Positions 18,476 to 27,899 of a DNA stretch of 64,000 bases are shown here, one piece after another. The position numbers were made by a program, and so were the translations under genes. Numbering within the stretch: position 1 is the stretch's first letter; each line of letters opens with the position of its first letter. The notes beneath the pieces were generated by a model, which was given only the letters and a program-made list of their open reading frames with translations, did not search any database and was not told where the DNA came from. The stretch comes from Neptunicella plasticusilytica (GTDB lineage Bacteria > Pseudomonadota > Gammaproteobacteria > Enterobacterales > Alteromonadaceae): assembly GCF_047922965.1 (NCBI RefSeq), contig NZ_CP150481.1, forward strand, positions 4,216,001 to 4,280,000, in the 5' to 3' direction.

Positions 18476-19969
18476 TCACCCCATTGCAAACACCATAGGC
18501 GCGATAACCATCGAGACTGCGGTGACCAGACCCACACAGAGTATATTCAGCCAGAATCCGGCTTTGGCCATTTGCGGAATACTGATGTAACCGGATGAAA
18601 ACACAATGGCATTAGGTGGAGTAGCGACAGGCAGCATAAAGGCGCAACTGGCGGCTAAGGTCACCGGAACAACCAGCACCATTGGAGAGGCGCCGAGTTC
18701 CAGCGCAATAACCGATACCACCGGCAGGAAAGTTGCCGCGGTGGCCAAATTGCTAGTCAGTTCGGTCAGAAAAATGACCAGTGTCGTGGCACTTAGCACC
18801 AATACCAATAAACCAAAGGTATTCAGGTTAACCAAGCTTTCTCCCAACCATTGAGCCAATCCACTGGTCGAAACGGCCGCAGCCAAACTCAACCCGCCAC
18901 CAAACAGCAGTAAAATACCCCAGGGGATAACCTGCATATCTTCCCATTGCATCAGTGCTTGTCGGGTTTGGTTGCCTGCAGGAACAAGAAACAAACTCAA
19001 CGCCGCCAACATGGCGATGCCGGCATCGTTAAGCCCTTCAATGCCTGTCCATTTAGTTATTAGCGGGCGCAACATCCAGCACAATGCTGTCAGGGCAAAA
19101 ATACCGCCTACCCGCCATTCTTCCGGTCTCACTTTACCTAGCGCCTTGCGCTGCTCCAGCAAACGTTTTTTGGCAGCCGCCGGTGTCTTGAAATTAACCG
19201 GATAGATCCAGCGAGTCAGCGTCAGCCAGGCTATCGGCAGCATAATCAGGGTTAACGGAATACCCACCAGCATCCACTTGGCAAAATCGATTTGCATGCC
19301 GTAGGTTTCATTCATAAAAGCGGCCAGAAAAGCGTTAGGCGGCGTACCCACTAAAGTCGCCATACCTCCAATAGTCGCCGCATAGGCAATGCCTAATAAT
19401 AGTGACAACTGAAAATTGCGTTTTTCTTGTGGTGAAAACTGCTGATCGCTCAAATCAAGCGTGGTGACGATAGATAACGCAATGGGCAACAACATCATGG
19501 TGGTAGACGTGTTGGTCATCCACATGCTCAGCAATGCACTAACTAACATAAAGCCCAGAATGATCGAACGGGCGCCCATACTCACATAACTCAGGATAAA
19601 AAAGGCAATACGACGATGCAGCCCGGATTTTTGCAACGCAGTGGCCAGGATAAAGCCGCCAAGAAACAGGTAGATGGTCGGATTGGCATAAGGTGCCGCG
19701 GCCTGTTTAATCGGCAAAATCCCGAGCGGGCTGAATAACACCAGCGGAATAATCGCGGTAACCGGTACAGGAACGGCTTCAGTCGACCACCATATCGCCA
19801 TCCACATCCCGATGGATGCCGTTATCCAGCCAACTTCACCTAATCCGACCGGGGCGGGCAGCAACATACACGCAATCCCTGCCAGAGGCCCCAACCACAG
19901 GCCCGCCGTCTGATAAGTTTTTCGCGTTGAGCACTGTTGTGCTGGTGGATTCAGATTATCTGTAGTCAC
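18476..19969 (-). CDS. DASS (SLC13) family sodium:dicarboxylate-type symporter
   Basis: A 497-residue, roughly eleven- to twelve-helix transporter of the divalent-anion:sodium symporter family. The two sodium/substrate hairpins are visible as MTNTSTTMMLLPIA in the first half and TELTSNLATAATFLP in the second. VGTPPNAFLAAF and ATPPNAIVFSSGYI are the matching second-half loops. Relatives carry succinate, malate, citrate or tartrate with sodium. The start is GTG at 19969 behind AGGAG, which lies in the last codons of the hydrolase gene. The six-base gap suggests translational coupling with that hydrolase. Confidence 0.92.
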   Translation of the reverse strand: MTTDNLNPPAQQCSTRKTYQTAGLWLGPLAGIACMLLPAPVGLGEVGWITASIGMWMAIWWSTEAVPVPVTAIIPLVLFSPLGILPIKQAAAPYANPTIYLFLGGFILATALQKSGLHRRIAFFILSYVSMGARSIILGFMLVSALLSMWMTNTSTTMMLLPIALSIVTTLDLSDQQFSPQEKRNFQLSLLLGIAYAATIGGMATLVGTPPNAFLAAFMNETYGMQIDFAKWMLVGIPLTLIMLPIAWLTLTRWIYPVNFKTPAAAKKRLLEQRKALGKVRPEEWRVGGIFALTALCWMLRPLITKWTGIEGLNDAGIAMLAALSLFLVPAGNQTRQALMQWEDMQVIPWGILLLFGGGLSLAAAVSTSGLAQWLGESLVNLNTFGLLVLVLSATTLVIFLTELTSNLATAATFLPVVSVIALELGASPMVLVVPVTLAASCAFMLPVATPPNAIVFSSGYISIPQMAKAGFWLNILCVGLVTAVSMVIAPMVFAMG

Positions 19970-19975
19970 AATCTG

Positions 19976-20866
19976 CTACTCCTGTAGTCGTTGCGGGAAG
20001 AGATACTTGAGTGCATAAGGAACCAGTTCGCCGCTGTTATGCCCGACACCGTGCACCACCTCCAGTTGCCAGTTTGGATGCACATTCTGTTTCACACTGG
20101 TATTGATGGCGTGCGCATAAAAAGATAAGCCCCTGGCGAAAACGTTACGCCCCTGGGCATTGGCGTCGTCACTATTACTGACGGGTTTGGTGCGCGGGCC
20201 TAAATCCTGATCGCCCAACATCAATGTCAGCGGCTTTGCCAGCCAGCGTTGCATATCTTGGCTGGAAAATGGTGAGCCTTGTAATCCAAACGGAAATTGA
20301 TGGCCGGGATCCGGGTAGGTGAAAAACGCCGCATTGGCCGACACAGCATGACTGACCGGTGCATCGGGACGGGCCAGCATATACAGATGCACAAAACCAC
20401 CACCAGCAGAATGGCCATACAGGGCGAAGGTCGGCTGGCTTGACTGAAACTGGCGTTTAAAATCGTTGAACACTAATTCAGGCGCAGAAAAAAACTGGCG
20501 CGGCGCTGGCTGCAATTTCCCCGAAGAAGTCATCAGGCCGCCCAGATTGTAATCATATTCGCTGGGACAAACCGCCAGACTGCACCCTATCGCCAGGACA
20601 ATAAAACCCTGCTTCATGGCCAATGAATGCCACTGATCGCGATAAACATCGGCATTGCGTCGCGCACCAGGTATCACTATCAGTATCGGTGCATCCTTGT
20701 CGGCAGCGGGTGGTAGGCTGTAATAGATAGACAATTTCCCCCCTTGCCAGCCGGTAAAATCGTAGCTGCCTTTAGGTGCATTATTTCCGCCAGCAACAGG
20801 TTGCGAGGCAATAGCCTGAACCGATATCAGCAAAGCCCCAAGCAATAAGAGAATGGATTTGTGCAT
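19976..20866 (-). CDS. Secreted alpha/beta hydrolase
   Basis: A 296-residue exported hydrolase. A signal peptide (1-20, ending AIA) precedes an alpha/beta fold. The nucleophile elbow is GHSAGGG with Ser153. Asp219 or Asp221 in GDQDLG and the His in GVGHNSG (about 275) complete the triad. The oxyanion strand is IVIPGARRNADVYR. It resembles LpqC/feruloyl-esterase or PHB-depolymerase-like enzymes, but the substrate cannot be read from sequence. The location is likely periplasmic. It sits between the TonB receptor and the DASS symporter, which suggests it cleaves an ester imported by the receptor and that the symporter takes up the released acid (inference). Confidence 0.85.
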   Translation of the reverse strand: MHKSILLLLGALLISVQAIASQPVAGGNNAPKGSYDFTGWQGGKLSIYYSLPPAADKDAPILIVIPGARRNADVYRDQWHSLAMKQGFIVLAIGCSLAVCPSEYDYNLGGLMTSSGKLQPAPRQFFSAPELVFNDFKRQFQSSQPTFALYGHSAGGGFVHLYMLARPDAPVSHAVSANAAFFTYPDPGHQFPFGLQGSPFSSQDMQRWLAKPLTLMLGDQDLGPRTKPVSNSDDANAQGRNVFARGLSFYAHAINTSVKQNVHPNWQLEVVHGVGHNSGELVPYALKYLFPQRLQE

Positions 20867-21037
20867 AATAAAACTCTGTCATCTGTGCCGGCGAGACAAC
20901 TCACCCGCTGGTTTGAATAGTTTTGAGAATTAACCGGAAGATTCGAGCCGCGTTGATACAACCAGTTGCAGACAGGCTCGACCTTTGCAATCACAACGCC
21001 CGGAGACTCAACCAAACCAGGCGTTGTTATCGTTCAA

Positions 21038-24000
21038 TTACATCGAGTAAGTGAATGACGCATACAAGGTACGACCCAACACGTCATGAATAACGTTATC
21101 GTAACCGGGTCTGACGTTTTCACCCAAACTTGGCGGCTTCTGATCGAACAGGTTTTTCACCCCGACTTGCAGTGATGACTGGTCATCCATCAGGGAGATG
21201 GAATATTGCAGGTTGGTGCCTACCCAGCTATCAATTTCGACGTCCGGCTCGGGTTGGTCATTGATGTAACTGTCGATATAGCGGATTTGGGCATTAACGG
21301 AATGAATACCACGTTGCCAACTAATACCCAGATTGGCGCGCAATTTGGGCATGGAACGGAACTGGTTACCAAAGTTACGTACCCCGGCGCCTTCAAAAGG
21401 CTCTGAGCCCGGTTCGGTTACCACTTCAAAGGTATTGATGTAGGTCGTATTCGAGGTAATACGCAGCGAATCGTACCAGCTTGATGCCGGCATATCGTAA
21501 GACACTGACAAATCAAAACCGTTGGTTTTCACTGAACCGGTATTGATAAATTCCGAGGTGATATTGGCTATGGTACCGTCCGGGCGGCGAACCACGCGTG
21601 GATCATCGGGTTGATTATCATTACAGTCATTCGACACAATGGCTTGCGCCCCTTCATCTGCGGTGATCAGATTTTTGTAATCAAAACTCCAGAAATCCAG
21701 ACTGGCATCCAGAGAATTAAAATTGGCGACCAATCCCAGACTAAACGAGGTGGATTCCTGTGGTTTGAGTTCATCATCACCCTTGTTGATAACAGAAGTT
21801 ATACTGGTGACGTCTCTGGCAACACATTCCAGTTGGCCGCTTACAGGATTAATCGAAGCAGGATCATCGATGATTTGTGATTGCCGGGAAATACTGGTCT
21901 GACGTACCGACGGCGCCTGGAAGGAGGTGCCCCAACTGCCCCGCACACTATAATGCTCGGTTGTCTGCCAGCGCAGTGAGATTTTCGGATCCAGGGTATC
22001 ACCGGCCAAATCACCATAATCCTCGTAACGCAGTGCCGCCTGTACTTCCAGTTCGTCCAATACTGGCAAAATTGCTTCGACATAGGCCGCGTCGGTTTCC
22101 TGTTCACCATTAATCGGCGCATCAACAATATCGCCCAGGCCAGCCACATCAAGCGGATCGGGACGATAATCAAAGGTTTCTTTACGATGCTGTAACCCTG
22201 CCGCCACACCAATAAAACCACCAGACAATTCACCCAGTTCGCCGCTGACTTTTAGTTCCAGCACCTGTTGTATGGCTTCTGAATCATTGGTATTCAGGGT
22301 ATGCAGGCTGTTTTCAACCTCCTGAGAATTACCCGCCACGCTAACGCCATCTTTGGGTGAAACCAGATCGGGTGTGGCTAAATGGCTGCCAAAAGGATTC
22401 CAGCTACCGTCCAGCAAGCTATTGTTGATCGTGCTGGTAATGTAATTATAGGGCCGACTTTCTTCCCGCTTGGCCGCCGCATACATATAAGAGCCATTCA
22501 TCACCCAGTAATCGCTCAGCTCCACGTCGATGCCGCTCATAAAGCGTAAATAATCCAGATCAACTTCGCGATCACCCGGCCCCTTACCACCATTAAATTC
22601 GGCACCAAAGGGGCGACCACGGTACTCCAGGTCAACCGCCTGATGCACCTCGTTATCCCAGTCAGCCGGATCAATATAGGTAATACCACCTTGCCCATCA
22701 TCGACAAAAAAGTTAAACGGATGACTGGCAGGTACGAACATGCTATTGCCGTCGGCTAGCAAGCCATGACGAAACAGGAAAGGCCCCTGGGTACGTTCAA
22801 TGCGGTTTGAAGAATAGCTGCTTTCACCATAGAGTTTTACCTTGTCGGTCAGCTGGGATGAAAACTCGGTAAATAACTGAATGCGGGTTTCTTCCGGGAT
22901 GACCGATACCTGATCGGCGAAGTCATAACGGCAGTAGGGTGCCTTCAATACGCCTCCGGCCGCTTCACAATCGGGATCAGGAATAAATGACCCTGTTCCC
23001 GCAACCGCTCCGCTCTCAGGATCGGTGACGGCCTGGCGAAAAGAACCCGGACTGCCAAAAGCGGATAGTGTTAACGACTGGGTTGGATCACCGTCACCCA
23101 GTACCCGCTGATTAATAAAGTCGAAATCGGTGCGATCGGCCCGGTTACTATGGGAGAAACCGCCATAGATATTCACTTTGGTGTTGCCGTCAGCAGATGA
23201 GCCAAAGGCAAATCCCAGCTCGTGCTTGTCAACACCCGGGCCATCTGAGGTCTGGGTTCCCAGGGTAATTTCAAAACCCTCAAAATTACTGCGGGTGATA
23301 ATATTGGCCACACCGGCGACAGCCTGAGAACCGTATACTGCGGACGCACCGTCGGTAAGAAACTCAACCCGTTCAATCATCGACAACGGTAGCTGATTGA
23401 TATCAAAAAACTGATTACCACCACCATCTGCCACCGCAGATTGACCACCACGACGGCCGTTAATCAGGGTAAGAGTGGAACCCAGCCCCAAACCACGCAG
23501 GTTAAATTGCGAAGTACCAACCAAACCACCCGATTCATTCTGAAACTCACTACCGACATTGATAGGCAATTTAATCGCAATATCGGACAAGGTTTTGGCA
23601 CCGTCCCCAATCATCGACTCCCGGTCAATCACCTGCACCGGCGAACTGGTTTCAAACCCGGCTCTGGGAATATTCGAACCGGTGACCACGATCATCTCAA
23701 ATTTTTTCTTTTTTTCCGGCACGGCATCAACCGGTTCACTAGCCAGTTGCGTCTGTGGTGTCACCTCAGATAGCTGACTGGTCTTTTTAATCGGCTTTGG
23801 CTGTTGAGCACTAATGGCGATGGTATGCTCATTGATAAACTCGTATTTCAACCCGGTACCGCGCAGCAGGTTATCCAGCGCTTCTTTGGGCGTGCGGGCA
23901 TCTTTTGCCCCTTTTGACAGTACGCTCTCAACTCCGTCAGTCAGATAGGCAAACTGTAAACCGGACTGTTTGGAAAAGGCTTGTAGGGCACTAGAGAGTG

Positions 24001-24121
24001 ATTGTGCTTCAATGTTGTATAAGTTGCTATCCGCTTGCTCCGCCAATACCGACTGGCAGGTAACCGTGCTCAATACCACTGGCAAAACAAGTTTAATACA
24101 ACGTCTTATCTTATGATTCAT
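21038..24121 (-). CDS. TonB-dependent receptor with an STN signalling domain
   Basis: A large outer-membrane receptor (1027 residues from ATG 24121). A signal peptide ends near LAEQA. An STN domain follows (about 36-105, NIEAQSLSSALQAFSKQSG onward), then a proline/lysine linker, the plug (VTGSNIPRAG, with LINGRRGG) and a beta-barrel ending in LYASFTYSM. The STN domain contacts a FecR-type anti-sigma factor, so this receptor should both import a ligand and signal. I chose ATG 24121 over the frame-open start at 24172 because the signal peptide begins there. Its length and linker resemble carbohydrate- or large-ligand receptors more than compact siderophore receptors (inference). Confidence 0.95.
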   Translation of the reverse strand: MNHKIRRCIKLVLPVVLSTVTCQSVLAEQADSNLYNIEAQSLSSALQAFSKQSGLQFAYLTDGVESVLSKGAKDARTPKEALDNLLRGTGLKYEFINEHTIAISAQQPKPIKKTSQLSEVTPQTQLASEPVDAVPEKKKKFEMIVVTGSNIPRAGFETSSPVQVIDRESMIGDGAKTLSDIAIKLPINVGSEFQNESGGLVGTSQFNLRGLGLGSTLTLINGRRGGQSAVADGGGNQFFDINQLPLSMIERVEFLTDGASAVYGSQAVAGVANIITRSNFEGFEITLGTQTSDGPGVDKHELGFAFGSSADGNTKVNIYGGFSHSNRADRTDFDFINQRVLGDGDPTQSLTLSAFGSPGSFRQAVTDPESGAVAGTGSFIPDPDCEAAGGVLKAPYCRYDFADQVSVIPEETRIQLFTEFSSQLTDKVKLYGESSYSSNRIERTQGPFLFRHGLLADGNSMFVPASHPFNFFVDDGQGGITYIDPADWDNEVHQAVDLEYRGRPFGAEFNGGKGPGDREVDLDYLRFMSGIDVELSDYWVMNGSYMYAAAKREESRPYNYITSTINNSLLDGSWNPFGSHLATPDLVSPKDGVSVAGNSQEVENSLHTLNTNDSEAIQQVLELKVSGELGELSGGFIGVAAGLQHRKETFDYRPDPLDVAGLGDIVDAPINGEQETDAAYVEAILPVLDELEVQAALRYEDYGDLAGDTLDPKISLRWQTTEHYSVRGSWGTSFQAPSVRQTSISRQSQIIDDPASINPVSGQLECVARDVTSITSVINKGDDELKPQESTSFSLGLVANFNSLDASLDFWSFDYKNLITADEGAQAIVSNDCNDNQPDDPRVVRRPDGTIANITSEFINTGSVKTNGFDLSVSYDMPASSWYDSLRITSNTTYINTFEVVTEPGSEPFEGAGVRNFGNQFRSMPKLRANLGISWQRGIHSVNAQIRYIDSYINDQPEPDVEIDSWVGTNLQYSISLMDDQSSLQVGVKNLFDQKPPSLGENVRPGYDNVIHDVLGRTLYASFTYSM

Positions 24122-24197
24122 TATGAAACTCACTATATTATTAGTATTAGAATAATCGTTAACCAGGGTCATGTTTAGCGGTCAACATGATAGATAA

Positions 24198-24225
24198 GAG
24201 TGGCTTGAGTTATTTTCGGGCACCT
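24198..24225 (-). promoter_or_regulatory. Candidate ECF-sigma promoter of the TonB receptor gene
   Basis: On the minus strand it starts AGGTGCCCGA and ends CCACTC. It shares the AGG(G)T..C start, CCCGA and the ACTC end with sites at 27827-27855 (sigma gene) and 26097-26125 (esterase gene), given one single-base gap. It lies 77 bases before the receptor ATG. It is the weakest of the three copies. Confidence 0.35.
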
Positions 24226-24300
24226 GAATTTACAATTAATTTACTAAATGGCAAATATAATTAACATTCAGATGCCCTAGGCGTGTTGATCCGGAAATAA

Positions 24301-26049
24301 CTACTGGGACGTCTTGTGCACATTAAGCTGTTGAGTTTTGTTCCATAACTCACCCAGTTCTGTATCGCTAATCGCCCGATCCACTATCATGGCAAAAACC
24401 ATACGACCAATCAGCGGATTGTCTGCATCGTCATTGGCGGCCCCTAAAAAACTGCCCGTTTGCGACTGATGGTTGGCAACATTGCTGGCGGTATCCTGCA
24501 CCACTCCGTCCAGACCCAGTTTCATTTCTTGTGTGGACGCGTCATAGCTCAGCGTTAGCAGAAAATAATGATCGGTATCCAGTGCCGAGGCTGAAAACGC
24601 CACACTGGTCGAAATTGCTCCATGCCCGGCTCTAATCTGGTCGTTGGCCGCACTGTACTGGAAGCGATGTTGATAGTTAACCGGCCCACCAGCTTGTTGC
24701 AGGAATGCCATTGGCTCGGTGAACTGAGCGGGTTTGACAAAAACGGCAATGGTATAACTGGCAGGTAATGGCATCGGCAGTTGATGAACCCGGTAGGTTG
24801 AAGTTGATGTACGGCGCCAAACCAAATCTTCCAGATCACCGTCAAAGGCATACAAAGGCGGTCGGTTGACAGATTGTTCGCCACGATAGCGGCTCAGATC
24901 ATAGTGATTTCCGCTAAAATCCAGCGGTGTTCCGGAGCGAAAATCCCAGTAAGCGGTCAGATCAGATATAAATGACAACTGACCAAAAGGCGCCAGGTGA
25001 TCACTATTGTTACTGGCGCGTTGCCACGCTCTGAAACGCAGATGTCCTTTAGTTCTTTCACCATTGCTATTGGTATGTGTGCCATCATAACTGCCGATAG
25101 GCAAATCGTCGCTGGTCAATTTGCCACTGATAAAATCGCCATTCCTGAAATGGATAGGATCGTAAGTACCAACGTAATTCTGGCGTATATGTGCCCCGTT
25201 CAGATTGGCCTGAAATAGGGCATCATTGGTCGGGCGTCCCTGAAACTGGGTATCAATCATTCCTCCACCGATAACAATAGGGGTGGTGGACTGATAGCCG
25301 TCCAGATTATCGCGCAGATAATCAATAAAATAATCGATCTGTTGTTGGTGGTTATCCCAAATTTCGGAATAGGCATCATCAGTGTCGCCCCAACGCAATA
25401 CTGAGGGGTTGTAGTCAGGATTGGCATTGTGAAACAAGGTACCGGCATGGGTAATATTAGCTCCCTGGCCACTCAAATAGGCCGCTGCATTGTTATAACG
25501 GATCACGGCTTCATCCAGACGGCTACACACGGCAGTAGATTGGATACTGCTTTGGTCCGCAGACCAGTTACCACTTTGGTCGTCGGGATCATCAGGATCG
25601 ACAAATCCGGTGCCGCCCTTGGCACTGGGAACAAAAATCAAATAGTCAACAGCCGGATACTCTGCCAGATAATCTTCCGAAAACGTCAGATCCGGGCTTA
25701 GACGGTCAGTTTTACCTTTGGCTTTGCCACCTCCGGCGACAGGATCGACATGATCCAGCATGGCTTTAAACACGCCACTAGGTCGTGACAGAGAACCGCA
25801 ATGATTCCATTGCAATACTTTCGAACCAAAGGATTGATCCTGATTATTACCCGTTCGGCCAATATTATGGCTGTTACCTATAGTTAAAATGAGATGAACA
25901 TTTTTATTATTCAAATCAAGGCTGGACAAGTCGGGCAGACAACTTCCCCGTTCCTCAACAGGGACTTCGCACAAAGGTGTGGCTGACATTGCTGACAATG
26001 CAAAAGTCAGCAACATTAAACCGGCAATAAAGCGGGAAGGATGTTGCAT
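24301..26049 (-). CDS. Secreted SGNH/SASA-type esterase with a LamG-like domain
   Basis: A 582-residue exported protein with two domains. After a signal peptide (ending AMSA) an SGNH-type domain spans about 50-350. Block I reads IGNSHNIG with Ser60, a variant of the GQSN of carbohydrate esterase family 6/sialate O-acetylesterase, and the last block has DGTH with Asp322 and His325. A concanavalin/LamG-like domain follows (about 365-575, with AYWDFRSG, IAVFVKP and LTLSYDA). This fits removal of acetyl or similar esters from a glycan that the second domain binds. ATG 26049 is chosen because GGAG lies eight bases upstream. It sits between fecR and the receptor gene. Confidence 0.75.
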   Translation of the reverse strand: MQHPSRFIAGLMLLTFALSAMSATPLCEVPVEERGSCLPDLSSLDLNNKNVHLILTIGNSHNIGRTGNNQDQSFGSKVLQWNHCGSLSRPSGVFKAMLDHVDPVAGGGKAKGKTDRLSPDLTFSEDYLAEYPAVDYLIFVPSAKGGTGFVDPDDPDDQSGNWSADQSSIQSTAVCSRLDEAVIRYNNAAAYLSGQGANITHAGTLFHNANPDYNPSVLRWGDTDDAYSEIWDNHQQQIDYFIDYLRDNLDGYQSTTPIVIGGGMIDTQFQGRPTNDALFQANLNGAHIRQNYVGTYDPIHFRNGDFISGKLTSDDLPIGSYDGTHTNSNGERTKGHLRFRAWQRASNNSDHLAPFGQLSFISDLTAYWDFRSGTPLDFSGNHYDLSRYRGEQSVNRPPLYAFDGDLEDLVWRRTSTSTYRVHQLPMPLPASYTIAVFVKPAQFTEPMAFLQQAGGPVNYQHRFQYSAANDQIRAGHGAISTSVAFSASALDTDHYFLLTLSYDASTQEMKLGLDGVVQDTASNVANHQSQTGSFLGAANDDADNPLIGRMVFAMIVDRAISDTELGELWNKTQQLNVHKTSQ

Positions 26050-26096
26050 GGTCTCTACTCCATTTTGTGATGAAAATTTCAACGTTTAATAGAGAA

Positions 26097-26125
26097 GAGT
26101 GTTCAGCTCAAAATATAGTCACCCT
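26097..26125 (-). promoter_or_regulatory. Candidate ECF-sigma promoter of the esterase gene
   Basis: On the minus strand the 29 bases begin AGGGTGAC and end ACACTC. Ungapped comparison with 27827-27855 gives 18 identities of 29, including AGGGT, TTTT, AGCT and ACTC at the same spacing. It lies 48 bases before ATG 26049. Confidence 0.45.
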
Positions 26126-26150
26126 GTTTTATAATTATTTTTACAATTTT

Positions 26151-27269
26151 TTAACTTTTGGCCGGTGCCAACAATAATATGGTGCCATTATCCAACGTCT
26201 GTACACGGGCAATATTGCCGGCAAGCAAAAAGGCTACAAAAGAGGCTCTATCATTGCTATGAAATACACCGGTGATTTTTAGCGATTCCAGTGACGGATG
26301 CTTGATACGCAGCGGATTGTCGTTGTAGCGATTAAACTCCTCCACCACCTTCTTCAAGGTCTCAGCTTCAAACACCAGCCGTCGCTCTTTCCAGCTAATA
26401 GCATTCACTGCAACCCTGTTAACCACTTCAATTTGTTGCGCTTGACTGTTTACTCTTGCTTCCTGCCCCACTGTCAGGCGCACCGGCTTAACGGCACTAT
26501 GCTTTGCGTTCTCCATGGTTGGGCTGGTTTGTGCTGTATTACTTTGCGCCAAATTCAGCTTGTCCTGTGTATCAACAATATTGACGTCGACAATCCCTTC
26601 TACCACCGTCACTGTGGTATCTCGCTCTTCCTTGCGCACATTAAACTGGGTACCCACCGCCTGGGCTATCGCCTGTTGAGAGAACACCCTAAAAGGGCGT
26701 GTTTTATCTTTGGCAACTTCAAACAAGGCTTCTCCTTCAACCAGCTGTACATCGCGAAAGCCGTCCGAATACATGACCTTCAGCGTGGTTCGGGTGTTCA
26801 GTGTTACAATAGTACCGTCAGGTAAGGGAACCGATGTTTGTTCGCCCACTTCAGTATGGTAAATCTGGTTTTTGGTTGCTGGCCACATCAACAGGCTGCT
26901 GACCAATGCAAAAGCCGCCACCGACGCCGCAGCAAGCCATTTCCAGTTGCGCGAAGCGGAATGTGGAGTTGGCTTATTCGGCATGTCAGATACATTGTTT
27001 GGAGTAATCGAAACAACCGATTGTTCGGCAGTGGCCAACGCAACCAGTTCTTCCACAGAGGGATTATCCGGGATATCAGTCAAGTCATCCCACATGGACT
27101 TAACAACCAAAAACTCCCTGATATGCTCAGGAGAAAGACGCAGCCAGTTGGCAAAGGCTTCTTTGCTGGAAGGACCGGGTTCTTGCAACTCGACGATCCA
27201 GGCTGCAGCTTCTTCGCTCAGGACTTCCTGTCGTCTGGCATCTCTGCCTGAATTTTGCTTACCATTCAT
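26151..27269 (-). CDS. FecR-family anti-sigma factor
   Basis: A 372-residue inner-membrane regulator. The N-terminal cytosolic DUF4880 region (about 12-55, with AAAWIVELQEPGPS) binds the sigma factor. One membrane helix (about 110-130) leads to a periplasmic FecR domain (GEQTSVPLPDGTIVTLN, VEGEALFEV, AVGTQFNVR) and a C-terminal domain (about 300-370) that meets the receptor's STN domain in this family. ATG 27269 lies behind AAGG and overlaps the sigma gene by 11 bases, so the pair is translationally coupled. A long Thr/Ser/Gln-rich insert (about 240-270) interrupts the periplasmic part. Confidence 0.94.
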   Translation of the reverse strand: MNGKQNSGRDARRQEVLSEEAAAWIVELQEPGPSSKEAFANWLRLSPEHIREFLVVKSMWDDLTDIPDNPSVEELVALATAEQSVVSITPNNVSDMPNKPTPHSASRNWKWLAAASVAAFALVSSLLMWPATKNQIYHTEVGEQTSVPLPDGTIVTLNTRTTLKVMYSDGFRDVQLVEGEALFEVAKDKTRPFRVFSQQAIAQAVGTQFNVRKEERDTTVTVVEGIVDVNIVDTQDKLNLAQSNTAQTSPTMENAKHSAVKPVRLTVGQEARVNSQAQQIEVVNRVAVNAISWKERRLVFEAETLKKVVEEFNRYNDNPLRIKHPSLESLKITGVFHSNDRASFVAFLLAGNIARVQTLDNGTILLLAPAKS

Positions 27270-27792
27270 GGTGTTGCCTTAATAAGGTTCGACATTTGCT
27301 TAACCCCTGAATCAGATACTTTTTGACCATAGATGCAGAGATACCCAATGTTTGGGCAATTTCTTCATAGGTCATACCATCACGGCGATGTAAAACGATA
27401 ACCGCCCTGCATTTCGGCGATAACTGCGTCAATGCGCGTTCCAGTGTTTGCATTGACTGGGATCGATTAGCCTGTTCTTCAATACTTTCATCTTCACACT
27501 CCAGCTCCATTTCCTCGCTGGAGCTGGGTTGCGCAGGCAAATTAACATAATGTTCATACACCAGGTTCTTGGCAATACGAACTAGGTAGGCTTCCGGGTT
27601 ATTGATCAGTTTAGTATTTTCTACCCGTAGCAGACGCAAAAAAGCTTCCTGCGCAAAATCCTTGGCATCTGCTTCGTTCGCCAGTTTGGAGCTTAGGAAT
27701 CGGTGCAACTTTTTTTCTTGCGCAGCGATCAGCGCATCGCTCTTTTTGGCTGGCATGATCTTGCGATTAATTTTAGGTTGCTCTGTACTCAT
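27259..27792 (-). CDS. ECF RNA polymerase sigma factor, FecI-like
   Basis: A 177-residue sigma-70 family factor. Region 2 contains DAKDFAQEAFLRLLR. Region 4 contains LSPKCRAVIVLHRRDGMTYEEIAQTLGIS, followed by MVKKYLIQGLSKCR, the usual FecI-type helix-turn-helix end. It is paired with the downstream FecR and should be released when the STN receptor binds its ligand. ATG 27792 is used; Met13 (27756) is an alternative start. Its leader carries the motif at 27827-27855, so autoregulation is likely, and a CTACCT/AGGTAG inverted repeat at 27810-27827. Confidence 0.94.
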   Translation of the reverse strand: MSTEQPKINRKIMPAKKSDALIAAQEKKLHRFLSSKLANEADAKDFAQEAFLRLLRVENTKLINNPEAYLVRIAKNLVYEHYVNLPAQPSSSEEMELECEDESIEEQANRSQSMQTLERALTQLSPKCRAVIVLHRRDGMTYEEIAQTLGISASMVKKYLIQGLSKCRTLLRQHHEW

Positions 27793-27826
27793 TGATTATT
27801 GGTCGTTTCCTACCTGTATCTAGGTA

Positions 27827-27855
27827 GAGTCCGTAGCTAAAAAATCGGGTACCCT
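27827..27855 (-). promoter_or_regulatory. Candidate ECF-sigma promoter of the sigma gene
   Basis: On the minus strand this begins AGGGTACCCGA and ends GGACTC, 35 bases before ATG 27792. It shares AGGGT, C, TTTT, AGCT and ACTC at equal spacing with 26097-26125, and AGG, T, CCCGA and ACTC with 24198-24225. No good -35/-10 for the housekeeping sigma factor was seen here. Confidence 0.45.
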
Positions 27856-27899
27856 ATTAAGGCCATTTTTTTAAAATATTATTTGGAAGAGTACACAAG

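Noticed and set aside
20994..21026. CAACGCC/GGCGTTG inverted repeat after the TonB receptor gene as a terminator
   Set aside because: The loop is 19 bases and no T-run follows on the transcript strand, so termination is not supported.
24122..24172. Longer TonB receptor start at 24172
   Set aside because: It would put 17 residues before the signal peptide.
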